Of a stretch of DNA of 64,000 nt, positions 7,542 through 16,711 are shown piece by piece (within the stretch, counting starts at the first letter, position 1; the number at the start of each line of letters is the position of its first letter). The translations under genes were made by a program, and so were the position numbers. This stretch comes from DAOPXV01 sp964551445 (GTDB taxonomy: Bacteria; Muiribacteriota; UBA9980). The DNA lies in assembly GCA_964551445.1 (NCBI GenBank), contig CAZKCG010000002.1, positions 62,001 through 126,000 on the forward strand, in the 5' to 3' direction. A model generated the notes under the pieces. That model did no database searches. It was not told the DNA's origin and worked only from the letters and a program-made list of their open reading frames with translations.

Positions 7542-9017
7542 TTATTTAACGAGGGTCAGAAGATAAACCAGCGACGTGTTCATCATGTCCATTAAAGGTT
7601 TCGGGTAAATGCCGACGAAGAACATTATCACGATAAGCGGGATCACGGTAGCCATTTCGCGGCCGTTCATATCGCTTATGTGGCCTTCCCATTTAGTGTT
7701 GAAGGTCCCGAGGAGCATTTCCTGCATCATGTTTAAGAAGTAAGCGGCGGTGATGACTATGCCGATGGTGGCGATAGCGGTGATATATCTGTAGGCTTCG
7801 AACCCGCCCATGAAAACGAGGAATTCAGCGATGAAACCGGCGAGGCCCGGAAGGCCGAGGGAGGCGAATGATGTAACGGCAAGCATTCCGGTGTAGATGG
7901 GGACTTTGACCATGAGTCCGCCAAAGGCGTCGATCTCACGGGTGTGGCAGCGATCGTATATAACGCCGACGAGCAGGAAGAGCGCTCCGGTGATGATACC
8001 GTGTGTGAACATCTGCATTGCGGCGCCTGAGAAACCTTTATCGTTCATGGAAGCCAGCCCGAGCATAACGAAACCCATGTGAGAGACGGATGAATACGCG
8101 ACCATTTTTTTGAGATCGGTCTGGGCCATCGCTACGAACGCTCCGTAAACTATTGATATGAGGGCGAGTACTGCGATGGCGGGCGAGAAATAATGCGCCG
8201 CGTATGGAAGTATGGGGTATGATATTCTTAAGAAACCGTATGAGCCCATTTTAAGAAGAACACCGGCAAGGATGACCGAAACGGCGGTGGGCGCCTCGAC
8301 GTGGGCGTCGGGAAGCCATGTGTGGAAGGGCCATACGGGGACTTTTATCGCGAAACCGACGAAGAAGCCGACGAAGGTTAATAGTGCGAATGTGCCCGTG
8401 AAAGGCGTTTTATGAGCTATATCGATAAGCTGCGGGATGCTGAGCGTATTCGGGTTGGTGTTGAAATAGAGCGCGATTATTGAGAGGAGCATGAGAACCG
8501 AACCCGCGAGAGTGTATAAGAAGAATTTTATCGCGGCGTATTCGCGTCTTGGTCCGCCCCAGATGCCGATCAAGAAATACATCGGGACCAGCATTATTTC
8601 CCAGAATACGTAGAAGAGGAAGAGGTCGAGCGCCAGAAAGACGCCGATCATGCCGCATTCAAGGATGAGGAAAAATATGAAATATTCTTTAACGCGGAGT
8701 TTAATGTTCCATGAAGCTAGTATGCATAATGTCGAAAGAAGCGTGGTCAAAATTATAAGAGGCATTGATATTCCGTCGATGCCCATGTGATAATTGACGC
8801 CCATGGCGGGGATCCAGCTCGCGAATTCCTGGAACTGAAAGTCAACCGTCGCCGCGTTGAACTTGATCAAAAGCCCGAGCGAGACTAAAAAAGCCGCGAA
8901 AGTGAATATGAACGCGATGCGTCTTATGCTCTCCTCTTTTTTTCCGTCACAGAAGAGTATTATTATAGCGCCTAAAAGCGGCAGGAACGCCATTATAGTA
9001 AGTTGCGGTAAGACCAT
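7542..9017 (-). CDS. nuoM: NADH-quinone oxidoreductase subunit M
   Basis: A second antiporter-like subunit (491 residues, about 14 membrane helices). It shows the NuoM/Mrp-type motif region with PVWPFHTWLPDAHVEAPT and a following segment AYSSVSHMGFVMLG, both typical. A conserved Glu in the early helix region (ILECGMIGVF) is present. It lies between nuoL and nuoN in standard order, so it forms the middle pump module of the membrane arm. Confidence 0.95.
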   Translation of the reverse strand: MVLPQLTIMAFLPLLGAIIILFCDGKKEESIRRIAFIFTFAAFLVSLGLLIKFNAATVDFQFQEFASWIPAMGVNYHMGIDGISMPLIILTTLLSTLCILASWNIKLRVKEYFIFFLILECGMIGVFLALDLFLFYVFWEIMLVPMYFLIGIWGGPRREYAAIKFFLYTLAGSVLMLLSIIALYFNTNPNTLSIPQLIDIAHKTPFTGTFALLTFVGFFVGFAIKVPVWPFHTWLPDAHVEAPTAVSVILAGVLLKMGSYGFLRISYPILPYAAHYFSPAIAVLALISIVYGAFVAMAQTDLKKMVAYSSVSHMGFVMLGLASMNDKGFSGAAMQMFTHGIITGALFLLVGVIYDRCHTREIDAFGGLMVKVPIYTGMLAVTSFASLGLPGLAGFIAEFLVFMGGFEAYRYITAIATIGIVITAAYFLNMMQEMLLGTFNTKWEGHISDMNGREMATVIPLIVIMFFVGIYPKPLMDMMNTSLVYLLTLVK

Positions 9018-9043
9018 AGTAAGTCAGCTTCTCCTTTCGAATT

Positions 9044-11338
9044 TTAAAAAACTTTATGTTTATAAATAATTATCAATGCAAAGAGCAGGAAGGTCATAAG
9101 AAGGACGAGGTAGTTTTGAACCAGGCCGTTCTGAACTTTCGAGAAGCCGGAGCCTACCATTTTTGTGACGTATCCCGCGCCGTTGACCATTCCATCAACG
9201 AAGATCCTGTCGAATTTATTTTTAATTTCGGCGGTCATAGTAGCGAACCAGGCGGCGCCGTTAACGAATCCGTCGACGATAAGTCTGTCGAATTCAAAGA
9301 GCAGCTCGCCGAGGAGTTTCGCGCTGCCGACAAAGACCACGGCGTATATTTCGTCAACGTAATATTTGTTCAAGAGCAGTTTGTGGATGGCTGTGCCGAC
9401 AGCGTTCGAGGTTAAGAGAGCGGGTGAAATGAAAGGTTTTGGCGACCAGTACATCAAGAAGGCGAGGAATATGCCGAGCGACGCTATAATGACGGATGCG
9501 ACCATCATGCCGACGTGTATCATATGAACCGTGTGTTCGGAGAGAGCGGGCTTTTCAAAAGTGTAAAGATCGCTTTTGAATTTGTGCGCGCGAAAAGCTT
9601 GCGCTGTTTCAACTTTAGGCTTTTCAGCTGTTGCGTTTTCGATCCTGGCTTTTTCAGCTGCTGCGGTTTCAACCTTTGTCGTTTCAGCCTTAGCTTTTTC
9701 AGCGGTCTCAGTTTTAGCCGCTTCGATATTTGTTTTTTCACCGGTTTTTTCAGCTTCAGCCGTTTCTTTTTTTTCGGCATGTTCGCTTATCGCGGCAACC
9801 TGTTTTTTATCGAGCATCTTAAGGCTTACGGTTTCTTTGCCTGCTATATCGCTGACCGTCCATACGGGAGTTCTGACCGATCCGTCAAAACCGTTGGCGA
9901 AGAACCCGGCGATAACCGCGAGCAGCGCGAGGACCATCAAAGGGCCGGTGATCGCGAAACCGCATTCGTGCGGGTGAGCGTGTTTATCGCGAAGTTCGCC
10001 GGTGAAGGTCAGGAAGAAGAGGCGGAACATATAGAACGCGGTCATAAAAGCCGCGGTTATAGCCATTATAAATAAAAGTCCGTGCTGGGGCGAGGCGTAC
10101 GCGAGTTCGAAGACCTGAGCGAGGATAGCGTCCTTTGAGAAGAACCCGGCGAAGGGAGGAATGCCGGCTATCGATAAACAACCTAAAAGGAAGGTTATCG
10201 CGGTTATTCTCATGGTCTTCATGAGGCCGCCCATGTTGGTTATATCCTGGTTATGAAGCGCGTGGATGACGGAGCCTGAGCCGAGGAACAAAAGGGCCTT
10301 GAAGAAGGCGTGGGTCATGAGGTGGAAAAGTCCCGAGACATAGCCGCCGACGCCGAGGCCAAGGATCATATAGCCGAGCTGCGAGATCGTGGAATAAGCG
10401 AGGACCTTTTTAATATCGGTCTGGACAAGCGCGATAGACGCCGCGAATATCGCGGTGAACGCGCCGGTGTATGCTACGAATAAAATAGCGGCCTTTGAAA
10501 GCACGAAGAGCGGGAAAGCGCGGCCGACCAAATAAACGCCGGCTGCGACCATCGTCGCGGCGTGGATCAACGCGGAAACGGGCGTCGGGCCTTCCATCGC
10601 GTCCGGCAGCCACACATGCAGCGGGAACTGCGCAGATTTACCGACGGCGCCCATAAAGAGGCATATCAAAGCGACGGCGAGATAGAGCGGTGAAATGAAC
10701 CCGCTTTCCAGGCCGGCGCGTACGCCGTCATAGAGGCCTTCGAATATGAATGTTTTGGTTTTCGCGTATAAAAGCAGGAGGCCGATAAGGAAGCCGATAT
10801 CGCCTAACTTGGTAGTTATGAAAGCCTTTTTCGAAGCGTTGCAGGCCGATTGTTTCTCGAACCAGAAGCCTATCAAAAGATATGAGCAGAGGCCGACGAG
10901 TTCCCACGCTATATACATTATGAAGAAATTATTCGTTATTATAAGCAGCAGCATCGCGAACGTGAAAACGGAAAGATATGAGAAATAGCGAGAATAGCCT
11001 TTATCGCCGTGCATATATTCGGTCGAATAGATCTGGACCAGAAGCGATACGAGAGTTACGACCACAAGCATAACGGCCGTGAGCGGATCGACTATGAAAC
11101 CGGCCTTTATTTCAGCTCCGGCGGCCGAGAACCAGGTGAAGGTCGATGTCAGCGCGGTTTCCGGGTGGAAGAACACGTTCAAAAAGACCGCTACGGACAT
11201 TGCGAAGCAGACGGCCATGGCGCCTATCGTAACGAACGCGCCGTTACCCGGCGTTCTCTTTCCGAAGAAGAAAGTGAAGACGCCCGCTAAAAGGGCCAGA
11301 AGGCATATGATCCATATGTGTGTCATCAAAAATTGCAT
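9044..11338 (-). CDS. nuoL: NADH-quinone oxidoreductase subunit L with a charged linker
   Basis: The largest pump subunit, 764 residues against roughly 600-650 in most bacteria. The core is normal: an N-terminal helix bundle, the motif AQFPLHVWLPDAMEGPTPVSALIHA cut here to its family meaning (conserved WLPDAMEGPTP), and AYSTISQLGYM. The extra length is largely a low-complexity stretch at about residues 513-585, made almost only of Ala, Glu, Lys and Thr (KKETAEAEKTGEKTNIEAAK and similar), before the last membrane helices and the lateral helix. The following C-terminal part is intact, so this is an insertion and not a fusion or frameshift. The linker probably sits outside the membrane; its role is unknown. 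Confidence 0.95.
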   Translation of the reverse strand: MQFLMTHIWIICLLALLAGVFTFFFGKRTPGNGAFVTIGAMAVCFAMSVAVFLNVFFHPETALTSTFTWFSAAGAEIKAGFIVDPLTAVMLVVVTLVSLLVQIYSTEYMHGDKGYSRYFSYLSVFTFAMLLLIITNNFFIMYIAWELVGLCSYLLIGFWFEKQSACNASKKAFITTKLGDIGFLIGLLLLYAKTKTFIFEGLYDGVRAGLESGFISPLYLAVALICLFMGAVGKSAQFPLHVWLPDAMEGPTPVSALIHAATMVAAGVYLVGRAFPLFVLSKAAILFVAYTGAFTAIFAASIALVQTDIKKVLAYSTISQLGYMILGLGVGGYVSGLFHLMTHAFFKALLFLGSGSVIHALHNQDITNMGGLMKTMRITAITFLLGCLSIAGIPPFAGFFSKDAILAQVFELAYASPQHGLLFIMAITAAFMTAFYMFRLFFLTFTGELRDKHAHPHECGFAITGPLMVLALLAVIAGFFANGFDGSVRTPVWTVSDIAGKETVSLKMLDKKQVAAISEHAEKKETAEAEKTGEKTNIEAAKTETAEKAKAETTKVETAAAEKARIENATAEKPKVETAQAFRAHKFKSDLYTFEKPALSEHTVHMIHVGMMVASVIIASLGIFLAFLMYWSPKPFISPALLTSNAVGTAIHKLLLNKYYVDEIYAVVFVGSAKLLGELLFEFDRLIVDGFVNGAAWFATMTAEIKNKFDRIFVDGMVNGAGYVTKMVGSGFSKVQNGLVQNYLVLLMTFLLFALIIIYKHKVF

Positions 11339-11345
11339 CGCATAC

Positions 11346-11696
11346 TCACCATTTCATAAGATTAATATTGTCGATGTTGATCAGGTTTCTGTTCCTGTAT
11401 ATTGAAATTACTATCGCTATTCCGGTAGCCGCTTCAGCGACCGCGACCGTTATGACGAATATCGTGAATATATGGCCCGCGATCTCCGGCATCATTTTAA
11501 CGTTTACAGGGGCGAACATATCGTTATGAAGAACGAATTTCGAGAACGCGACGAGGTTTATATTCACCGAGTTCAATATAAGTTCTATACCCATCAGTAT
11601 AGCCATGGCGTTCCTGCGGGTCATTACGCCGTAGAGGCCCGTGCAGAAAAGAAGGAGAGATATTGTAATGTAATGATAAAGTCCTATCTCGATCAT
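11346..11696 (-). CDS. nuoK: NADH-quinone oxidoreductase subunit K
   Basis: A small three-helix membrane subunit (116 residues, slightly longer than the usual 100). It contains the conserved GLYGVMTRRNAMAILMGIELILN segment, whose Glu residue is essential for proton movement in complex I. Its start overlaps the nuoJ end by 4 bases. The C-terminal tail beyond the third helix is basic and Asn/Ile-rich. Confidence 0.95.
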   Translation of the reverse strand: MIEIGLYHYITISLLLFCTGLYGVMTRRNAMAILMGIELILNSVNINLVAFSKFVLHNDMFAPVNVKMMPEIAGHIFTIFVITVAVAEAATGIAIVISIYRNRNLINIDNINLMKW

Positions 11697-12232
11697 ATAA
11701 TTTTTTTCTCCTCTTTGGCGAGCACTATCGCGCCTATCAAGGCAACGAGCAGAAGTATCGATACTATTTCAAACGGCAGAACGTATCTTGAGATAAGCGC
11801 CACGCCGATCGAATCAGTTACGTTACCCGTCGTTAAATTCGTCTTTACGATATTAAAATCGGTCTTTAAAACGACCGAGAATAAAAGCGCGAAGAGTACT
11901 ATCGAAATTATAAGCGCAGTAAGTTTAAGATTATTGGTCTGTTTAATATTTTTATCGTAAATTCCATAGGTCAACATAACCGCGAAAAGAAAGAGAACGG
12001 TAACGCCGCCGACGTAGAGAAAGACCTGGACCATCGCGAGAAATTCCGCGTTTAAAAATATGAAGAGTCCGGCTATAGAAAGCATCGTCGATGCGAGAAA
12101 TATAACGTTATGGACAAGGTTTCGAAGCGTTACGACCATTATGGCCGAGAACACCGTTTGAAACGCCAGCAGATAGAACGCGAGCTGGTATATTAACTTG
12201 TCGTATGGCAGGGACTGTAAGTATGCTATCAT
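11693..12232 (-). CDS. nuoJ: NADH-quinone oxidoreductase subunit J
   Basis: 179 residues and five predicted membrane helices. NuoJ hallmarks are present: early NLVHNVIFLASTML, then LNAEFLAMVQVFLYVGGVTVLFLFAVML with the conserved Glu and the glycine-rich helix that forms the pi-bulge in complex I. It begins 4 bases after nuoI and overlaps nuoK by 4 bases. Confidence 0.95.
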   Translation of the reverse strand: MIAYLQSLPYDKLIYQLAFYLLAFQTVFSAIMVVTLRNLVHNVIFLASTMLSIAGLFIFLNAEFLAMVQVFLYVGGVTVLFLFAVMLTYGIYDKNIKQTNNLKLTALIISIVLFALLFSVVLKTDFNIVKTNLTTGNVTDSIGVALISRYVLPFEIVSILLLVALIGAIVLAKEEKKII

Positions 12233-12236
12233 AATT

Positions 12237-12755
12237 TTATTTCACCGCCTGTGTATCGGTAGGAGGGACGCTGGAAGCTGGTGCTTCTGAAGCCTTAACC
12301 TCGGGTTTCGGTTCCACCGGGATCGGTTTTCTTCTGAGTTTTTCTTTGTCGAGTATCAATACTTTTTTATCCTGAACTGAACCTTCATAGCCGCCGCCCA
12401 TTTTGATCGATTTAACCGGGCATACTTCCTGGCAGTGGCCGCAGAAGGAGCAGGTGCCAAGGTTCACGAAGAATTCGTCAATTTTTCGTTTTTTATCTTC
12501 GCCCATGGAGGTCTTTATCAAAATAGCTTTTTCAGTGCAAATTTTCTGGCACTGCATACAGCCGATGCAGGCTTCTTTGCCTTCATAAGCTACCGAATGA
12601 AAGCCTTTGAAGCGGGGCGGCATCTCCCATTTTTCATCGGGATACTGCATGGTGACGACCTCTTTCGTGTTGACGAAATAGTAGAGCGTTATGGCCATGC
12701 CGGTATAGATGCTCTTTAAAAATTTGTATGTGTATGTAAGTAAATTCTCTTTCAT
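12237..12755 (-). CDS. nuoI: NADH-quinone oxidoreductase subunit I, 2x4Fe-4S protein
   Basis: This 172-residue ferredoxin-like subunit carries electrons to NuoB. Both clusters are seen: Cys63-x2-Cys66-x2-Cys69-x3-Cys73 and Cys102-x2-Cys105-x2-Cys108-x3-Cys112. The N-terminus is an amphipathic helix (FLKSIYTGMAITLYYF) as usual for membrane-apposed NuoI. The C-terminal 30 residues are Pro/Ala/Lys-rich and unusual. Because NuoE, F and G are missing from this operon, NuoI would be the outermost electron entry point, as in ferredoxin- or F420-linked 11-subunit complexes. Confidence 0.93.
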   Translation of the reverse strand: MKENLLTYTYKFLKSIYTGMAITLYYFVNTKEVVTMQYPDEKWEMPPRFKGFHSVAYEGKEACIGCMQCQKICTEKAILIKTSMGEDKKRKIDEFFVNLGTCSFCGHCQEVCPVKSIKMGGGYEGSVQDKKVLILDKEKLRRKPIPVEPKPEVKASEAPASSVPPTDTQAVK

Positions 12756-12770
12756 AAAAACTCTCTTGCC

Positions 12771-13904
12771 TTATTTTGCGAACAGCAGAAAAACCGCCGT
12801 GCCGAAGAAATTTAAAAACGCTAACGGTATCAAAAACTTCCAGCAGAGCGCCATGAGCTGGTCAACCCTGTATCTTGGAAGGGTCCATCTTATCCATATT
12901 ATAACGCACGCCAGAAAGTATGTCTTTCCGAGGAACCACAGAACCGGCGGAATGAAACCCATGAACGGAAGCGCTTTCCAGCCGCCCAGGAAAAGGACGG
13001 TCGCAAGAGCGGCGACCACGAACATATTCGCGTATTCGGCCATGAAGAAGAACGAGAAGCGAAGGCCCGAATATTCGGTGTGAAAACCGGCGACAAGTTC
13101 CGATTCGGCTTCCGGGATATCAAAGGGCGCGCGGTTTATTTCCGCGAGCGACGATATGAAATATACCGCGAAAGCGAGTATCTGAGGGATAACGAACCAC
13201 ATTTTATCCTGCGCCTTAACGATCTCGACTAACGAAAAAGAGCCGGCCAGCATTATTACGCCGAGGACCGATATGGCGCGCGGCACTTCATAACTTACCA
13301 TCTGGGCGGCGGACCTGAGACCGCCGAGGAGCGAATATTTATTGTTCGAGGACCATCCGGCCATGATGATGCCGATGACGGTTATCGATGAAAAACCGAG
13401 AACGTAGATGAGCGCCATGTCAAGATCGGCCGGCACGAGTTTATCAGTGAACGGTATGGCCGCGAGCATCGCGACGCCGGGGATGAAAACTATGAAGGGC
13501 GATAATATGAATACGAATTTATCCGCGCCGTCGGGGATTATGTCTTCTTTGAATATCAATTTAAAACCGTCGATCAATGTCTGGACCCAGCCATGCCAGC
13601 CGCCGGTACGCATCGGGCCGAGACGCGCCTGTATGTGGCCCGCGATCTTTCTTTCAAGCCAGACCAGAAGCATCGTCGAAACGAGGATGTATCCGAGAAG
13701 GACCGCGCCGACGAAGAACATTTCAACGACCGTGTAAAGGGTAATCGGAACGCCGAATTTCTGGCAGAGAGCCGTGAGATAAATATGCGATTCGGCGAAT
13801 ATTATGTGCAGAACTGAAAATATAACGATTATCGCCGTGAATATCGTAAGAAATATCGCGAGCGGAATGTAGCTTTTCGGTTCCCTTATTTTGATTATAC
13901 CCAT
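12771..13904 (-). CDS. nuoH: NADH-quinone oxidoreductase subunit H
   Basis: The membrane subunit that forms most of the quinone site. 377 residues, about eight helices. The conserved loop GPMRTGGWHGWVQTLIDGFKLIFKE is present in essence (RLGPMRTGGWHG), as is the acidic segment EINRAPFDIPEAESELVAGFHTEYSG, which is the family signature (FDIPEAESELV). It lies between nuoD (81-base gap) and nuoI (15-base gap). Confidence 0.95.
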   Translation of the reverse strand: MGIIKIREPKSYIPLAIFLTIFTAIIVIFSVLHIIFAESHIYLTALCQKFGVPITLYTVVEMFFVGAVLLGYILVSTMLLVWLERKIAGHIQARLGPMRTGGWHGWVQTLIDGFKLIFKEDIIPDGADKFVFILSPFIVFIPGVAMLAAIPFTDKLVPADLDMALIYVLGFSSITVIGIIMAGWSSNNKYSLLGGLRSAAQMVSYEVPRAISVLGVIMLAGSFSLVEIVKAQDKMWFVIPQILAFAVYFISSLAEINRAPFDIPEAESELVAGFHTEYSGLRFSFFFMAEYANMFVVAALATVLFLGGWKALPFMGFIPPVLWFLGKTYFLACVIIWIRWTLPRYRVDQLMALCWKFLIPLAFLNFFGTAVFLLFAK

Positions 13905-13985
13905 TTTTGTGCGTCTCCGGTTAATTTTGGTTTGTTACTATTTTCTATGTCTTGTTTTTTTATTTAAGTATTTGTATCAACTATA

Positions 13986-15083
13986 CTACCTGTCCACTTC
14001 GCCGAAAACAGGGTCGATCGAGCCTAATATTACGACAAGATCCGCGATCTTGTGTCCCTTCGCGATCTCGCTGAACGCGCTGAGATTTACGAACGACGGC
14101 GCTCTGAATTTAACTCTATAGGGATTATTTCCGCCGTCTGAGACGACGTAAACGCCGAGATCGCCTTGCGGGGTTTCGATGTGGGCGTATGCTTCGCCGG
14201 CCGCTGGCTTGATAATTCTTGGAACCGCGCCTTTAATTTCGCCGGGTTTTAACATCGCGAGGCACTGGCGGATAATTTTTACGCTTTCCTGCATCTCGAC
14301 CATTCTGGCGATATAGCGATGAAAGCAGTCGCCTTCCTGATAAACTACGGCCTTGAAATCGATCTTATCGTACAAAAGATATGGATCGTTCTTTCTAACG
14401 TCGTAATCAACGCCGGATGCGCGGGCTATCGGGCCGCTTAAAGCGTAGTCGAGGGCGAGCTTTTTCGAGACGGGGCCGACGCCCTCGGTCCTTATTTTAA
14501 AGATATAGTTCTCGGTGAGAAGGTTATTATATTCGTCTATCTTTTTTTCGAGAATATCGAGGAAGCCTAGAGTTTTCTTTTCAAATCCTTCAGGTAGGTC
14601 CTGGGCCACGCCGCCGATCCTCATATAATTATAGATGAGGCGCGCTCCGCAGAGTTCCTCGAAAAGATCGAGAACCGTTTCGCGTTCGCGGAAAGTGTAT
14701 AAAAACACGGTGATAGCGCCTGTATCGAGGCCGAAGCAGCCGACGAAGACGAGGTGTGAAGCGATCCTTTGAAGTTCGGCTATTATCATTCGAATAAGCG
14801 CCGCGCGTTCGGGAACGGCCACGCCCATGAGTTTTTCGACGGCCATGCAGTAGGCTAAGTTATTCGACATCGCCGAAACGTAGTCCAGGCGGTCGGTCAA
14901 CGGGATTATCTGCGTGTAGCTTCTGCTTTCGCATATCTTTTCGATGCCGCGGTGAAGGTAGCCGATCATGGAATCGATCTTGGTTACTTCCTCGCCGTCC
15001 ATGTTTAAGATAGCGCGGAAAACGCCGTGGGTCGAGGGGTGCTGAGGCCCCATATTAACTTGGAATTCTTCGGTGCGTATCAT
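13986..15083 (-). CDS. nuoD: NADH-quinone oxidoreductase subunit D
   Basis: The 49-kDa subunit, related to [NiFe] hydrogenase large subunits but without their metal cysteines. 365 residues, within the compact range for NuoD. It has the N-terminal NMGPQHPSTHGVFR motif with the quinone-site His, the YLHRGIEKICE segment, and the C-terminal DPVFGEVDR. The start follows GAGTGAAATT. nuoC and nuoD are separate genes here, as in Thermus-type complexes, not fused as in E. coli. Confidence 0.95.
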   Translation of the reverse strand: MIRTEEFQVNMGPQHPSTHGVFRAILNMDGEEVTKIDSMIGYLHRGIEKICESRSYTQIIPLTDRLDYVSAMSNNLAYCMAVEKLMGVAVPERAALIRMIIAELQRIASHLVFVGCFGLDTGAITVFLYTFRERETVLDLFEELCGARLIYNYMRIGGVAQDLPEGFEKKTLGFLDILEKKIDEYNNLLTENYIFKIRTEGVGPVSKKLALDYALSGPIARASGVDYDVRKNDPYLLYDKIDFKAVVYQEGDCFHRYIARMVEMQESVKIIRQCLAMLKPGEIKGAVPRIIKPAAGEAYAHIETPQGDLGVYVVSDGGNNPYRVKFRAPSFVNLSAFSEIAKGHKIADLVVILGSIDPVFGEVDR

Positions 15084-15095
15084 AATTTCACTCTT

Positions 15096-15578
15096 TTATT
15101 TCATGGGAACGTCGGGGTCGTCGATGACTTTATATTTCTTCAAAAGCGGGTGGCCGACGAATTCGTCCCAGGTCAATATTCGTTTAAGTTCAGGATGGCC
15201 GGCGAATTTAACGCCGAACATATCGTAAACTTCGCGTTCGTTCCAGTTGGCGGTGGCGTAAACTCCGCAGAGGCTTTCGATCTCGGTTTTATCAGGTGCG
15301 AGCGGACACTTTACGCAAAGATGGAACCCGAGTTTCTGGGAGGTGAACCAGTAGACCATATCAATGGTTTTTTTGAGGTCCACCGCGGTTATAAATGAAA
15401 GATATTCGAAATCCTGGCTTTTCAAAAATTCGGCCAGCTGTTTTATTTTAAGCGCGTTGACGCGAACGGTGGCGCTTTTCGGATCTTTTTCGTTCTCGAT
15501 GGATTCTATTACGTTCTCTTTTCCGATCTTGTTGGAGATGGCGGAAATTATAAGCTTCGCTGTCACCGGCTGGCTCAT
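15096..15578 (-). CDS. nuoC: NADH-quinone oxidoreductase subunit C
   Basis: The 30-kDa subunit of complex I (160 residues). The signature near the C-terminus is clear: ATANWNEREVYDMFGVKFAGHPELKRI, here seen as conserved ERE-x-YDMFG and HP-x-LKRIL. It overlaps nuoB by 4 bases and precedes nuoD by 12 bases. It supports NuoD structurally at the base of the peripheral arm. Confidence 0.93.
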   Translation of the reverse strand: MSQPVTAKLIISAISNKIGKENVIESIENEKDPKSATVRVNALKIKQLAEFLKSQDFEYLSFITAVDLKKTIDMVYWFTSQKLGFHLCVKCPLAPDKTEIESLCGVYATANWNEREVYDMFGVKFAGHPELKRILTWDEFVGHPLLKKYKVIDDPDVPMK

Positions 15579-16180
15579 TTCGCATCACCCGCGGTGGTTT
15601 CGGCCGGAACCGGGTCGGCGTCCTCTTCGATCTTGTAATGAGGCCCGAGGTCAGGATTTTCCGGCACGAGTTTTATTTCGGGATTGGCTATGCTTTCGTT
15701 CATTATTTTTTCCTGAAGTTTCATAAAGCCTTCGAAAAGGGCTTCGGGCCTTGGCGGGCAGCCGGGTATGTAAATGTCGACGGGGATTATTTTATCCACG
15801 CCTTTTACGACCGAGTAGCTGCCGTGATAGAATATGCCGCCCGATATTGCGCATGAACCCATGGCGAGGACGTAGCGCGGTTCGGGCATCTGATGATAAA
15901 GCTTAACTATAAAAGGAGCCATCTTGGTGCAGACGGTTCCGGCGACTATCATAACGTCGGACTGACGGGGCGACGGGCGCGGAATTATACCGAACCTGTC
16001 AAAGTCGTAACGGGATGCGTTTGCCGCCATCATTTCGATCGCGCAGCAGGCGAGGCCGAAGGTCATGGGCCAGAGCGAGGATTTACGCGAATAGTTCATC
16101 ACAAGATCGATCGAAGCTATTGCGATGCCGCCGCCGGGCCATTGTTTTATGAATTTTGGAAGATGCTGTACTAAACCCAT
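15575..16180 (-). CDS. nuoB: NADH-quinone oxidoreductase subunit B
   Basis: Carries cluster N2, the last iron-sulfur centre before quinone. The ligands are visible as the tandem Cys45-Cys46 (FGLACCAIEMM), Cys110 (MGSCAISGG) and Cys141 (PGCPPRPEAL). 201 residues; the final 40 form an acidic, Pro-rich tail (EEDADPVPAETTAGDAK) beyond the conserved fold. It overlaps nuoA by 10 bases and nuoC by 4 bases, so translation is tightly coupled. Confidence 0.95.
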   Translation of the reverse strand: MGLVQHLPKFIKQWPGGGIAIASIDLVMNYSRKSSLWPMTFGLACCAIEMMAANASRYDFDRFGIIPRPSPRQSDVMIVAGTVCTKMAPFIVKLYHQMPEPRYVLAMGSCAISGGIFYHGSYSVVKGVDKIIPVDIYIPGCPPRPEALFEGFMKLQEKIMNESIANPEIKLVPENPDLGPHYKIEEDADPVPAETTAGDAK

Positions 16181-16545
16181 TCGAGTATCCCCTTACGCCA
16201 TGCGTATATTAAACCTAAAAGAAGTATCAGTATGAAAACGAAGCCTTCAAGGAACCCGTAAAAAACCGGTATCCCGAAAGTCGCAAGTGATTTATAAACT
16301 TTTGCCCAGGGAAAGAAGAAGACCGTTTCAACGTCGAAGACGATGAATAAAAGCGTGAACATATAATATCTTACGTTGTATTGGATCCATGACGATCCAA
16401 CGGCTTCGGCGCCGCATTCGTAGGTCGAGTTCTTCTGCGGATAAGGATTTGACGGCCCGAATATGGCGACAAGGGCGAGGCCTATTATCACGAAGCTTAA
16501 GGCTATGATTCCAAAAACGGCTATAAATGCGTATTGAGTTAACAT
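16171..16545 (-). CDS. nuoA: NADH-quinone oxidoreductase subunit A
   Basis: First gene of the operon, 124 residues, three membrane helices. NuoA signatures: NSTYECGAEAVG with the conserved ECG, and LLFIVFDVETVFFFPWA. The ATG at 16545 has only a weak upstream ribosome site; a GGTGGA lies 11 bases before it. A terminator-like hairpin sits about 30 bases upstream and a sigma-70 promoter about 170 bases upstream. Confidence 0.95.
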   Translation of the reverse strand: MLTQYAFIAVFGIIALSFVIIGLALVAIFGPSNPYPQKNSTYECGAEAVGSSWIQYNVRYYMFTLLFIVFDVETVFFFPWAKVYKSLATFGIPVFYGFLEGFVFILILLLGLIYAWRKGILEWV

Positions 16546-16576
16546 CTTACTAACATTCCACCAAAATTAAAAAATA

Positions 16577-16596
16577 AAAAAGGGCGGACCCTTTTT
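16577..16596 (-). terminator. Terminator-like hairpin in the nuo leader (possible attenuator)
   Basis: On the minus strand AAAAAGGG-TCCG-CCCTTTTT (8-bp stem) runs directly into a T-rich tract, TTATTTTTTAATTTT. It lies between the nuo promoter and the nuoA start. This is the form of an intrinsic terminator placed inside the leader. No alternative antiterminator stem was proven. Confidence 0.55.
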
Positions 16597-16711
16597 ACAA
16601 AACGAAATTCGGTTATTCGATTGACAACTAGTAGAAGTGACTGGTGTTTTTGACGCTTGATAGAATTCGGGAACTTGATAAGTTTGGTCATCTTGTGAGT
16701 GCGTCGAGGTG

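Noticed and set aside
9515..10075. A 186-codon plus-strand frame rich in Phe and Cys opposite nuoL
   Set aside because: It is the complement of the low-complexity NuoL linker; the composition is an artefact of the repeat.
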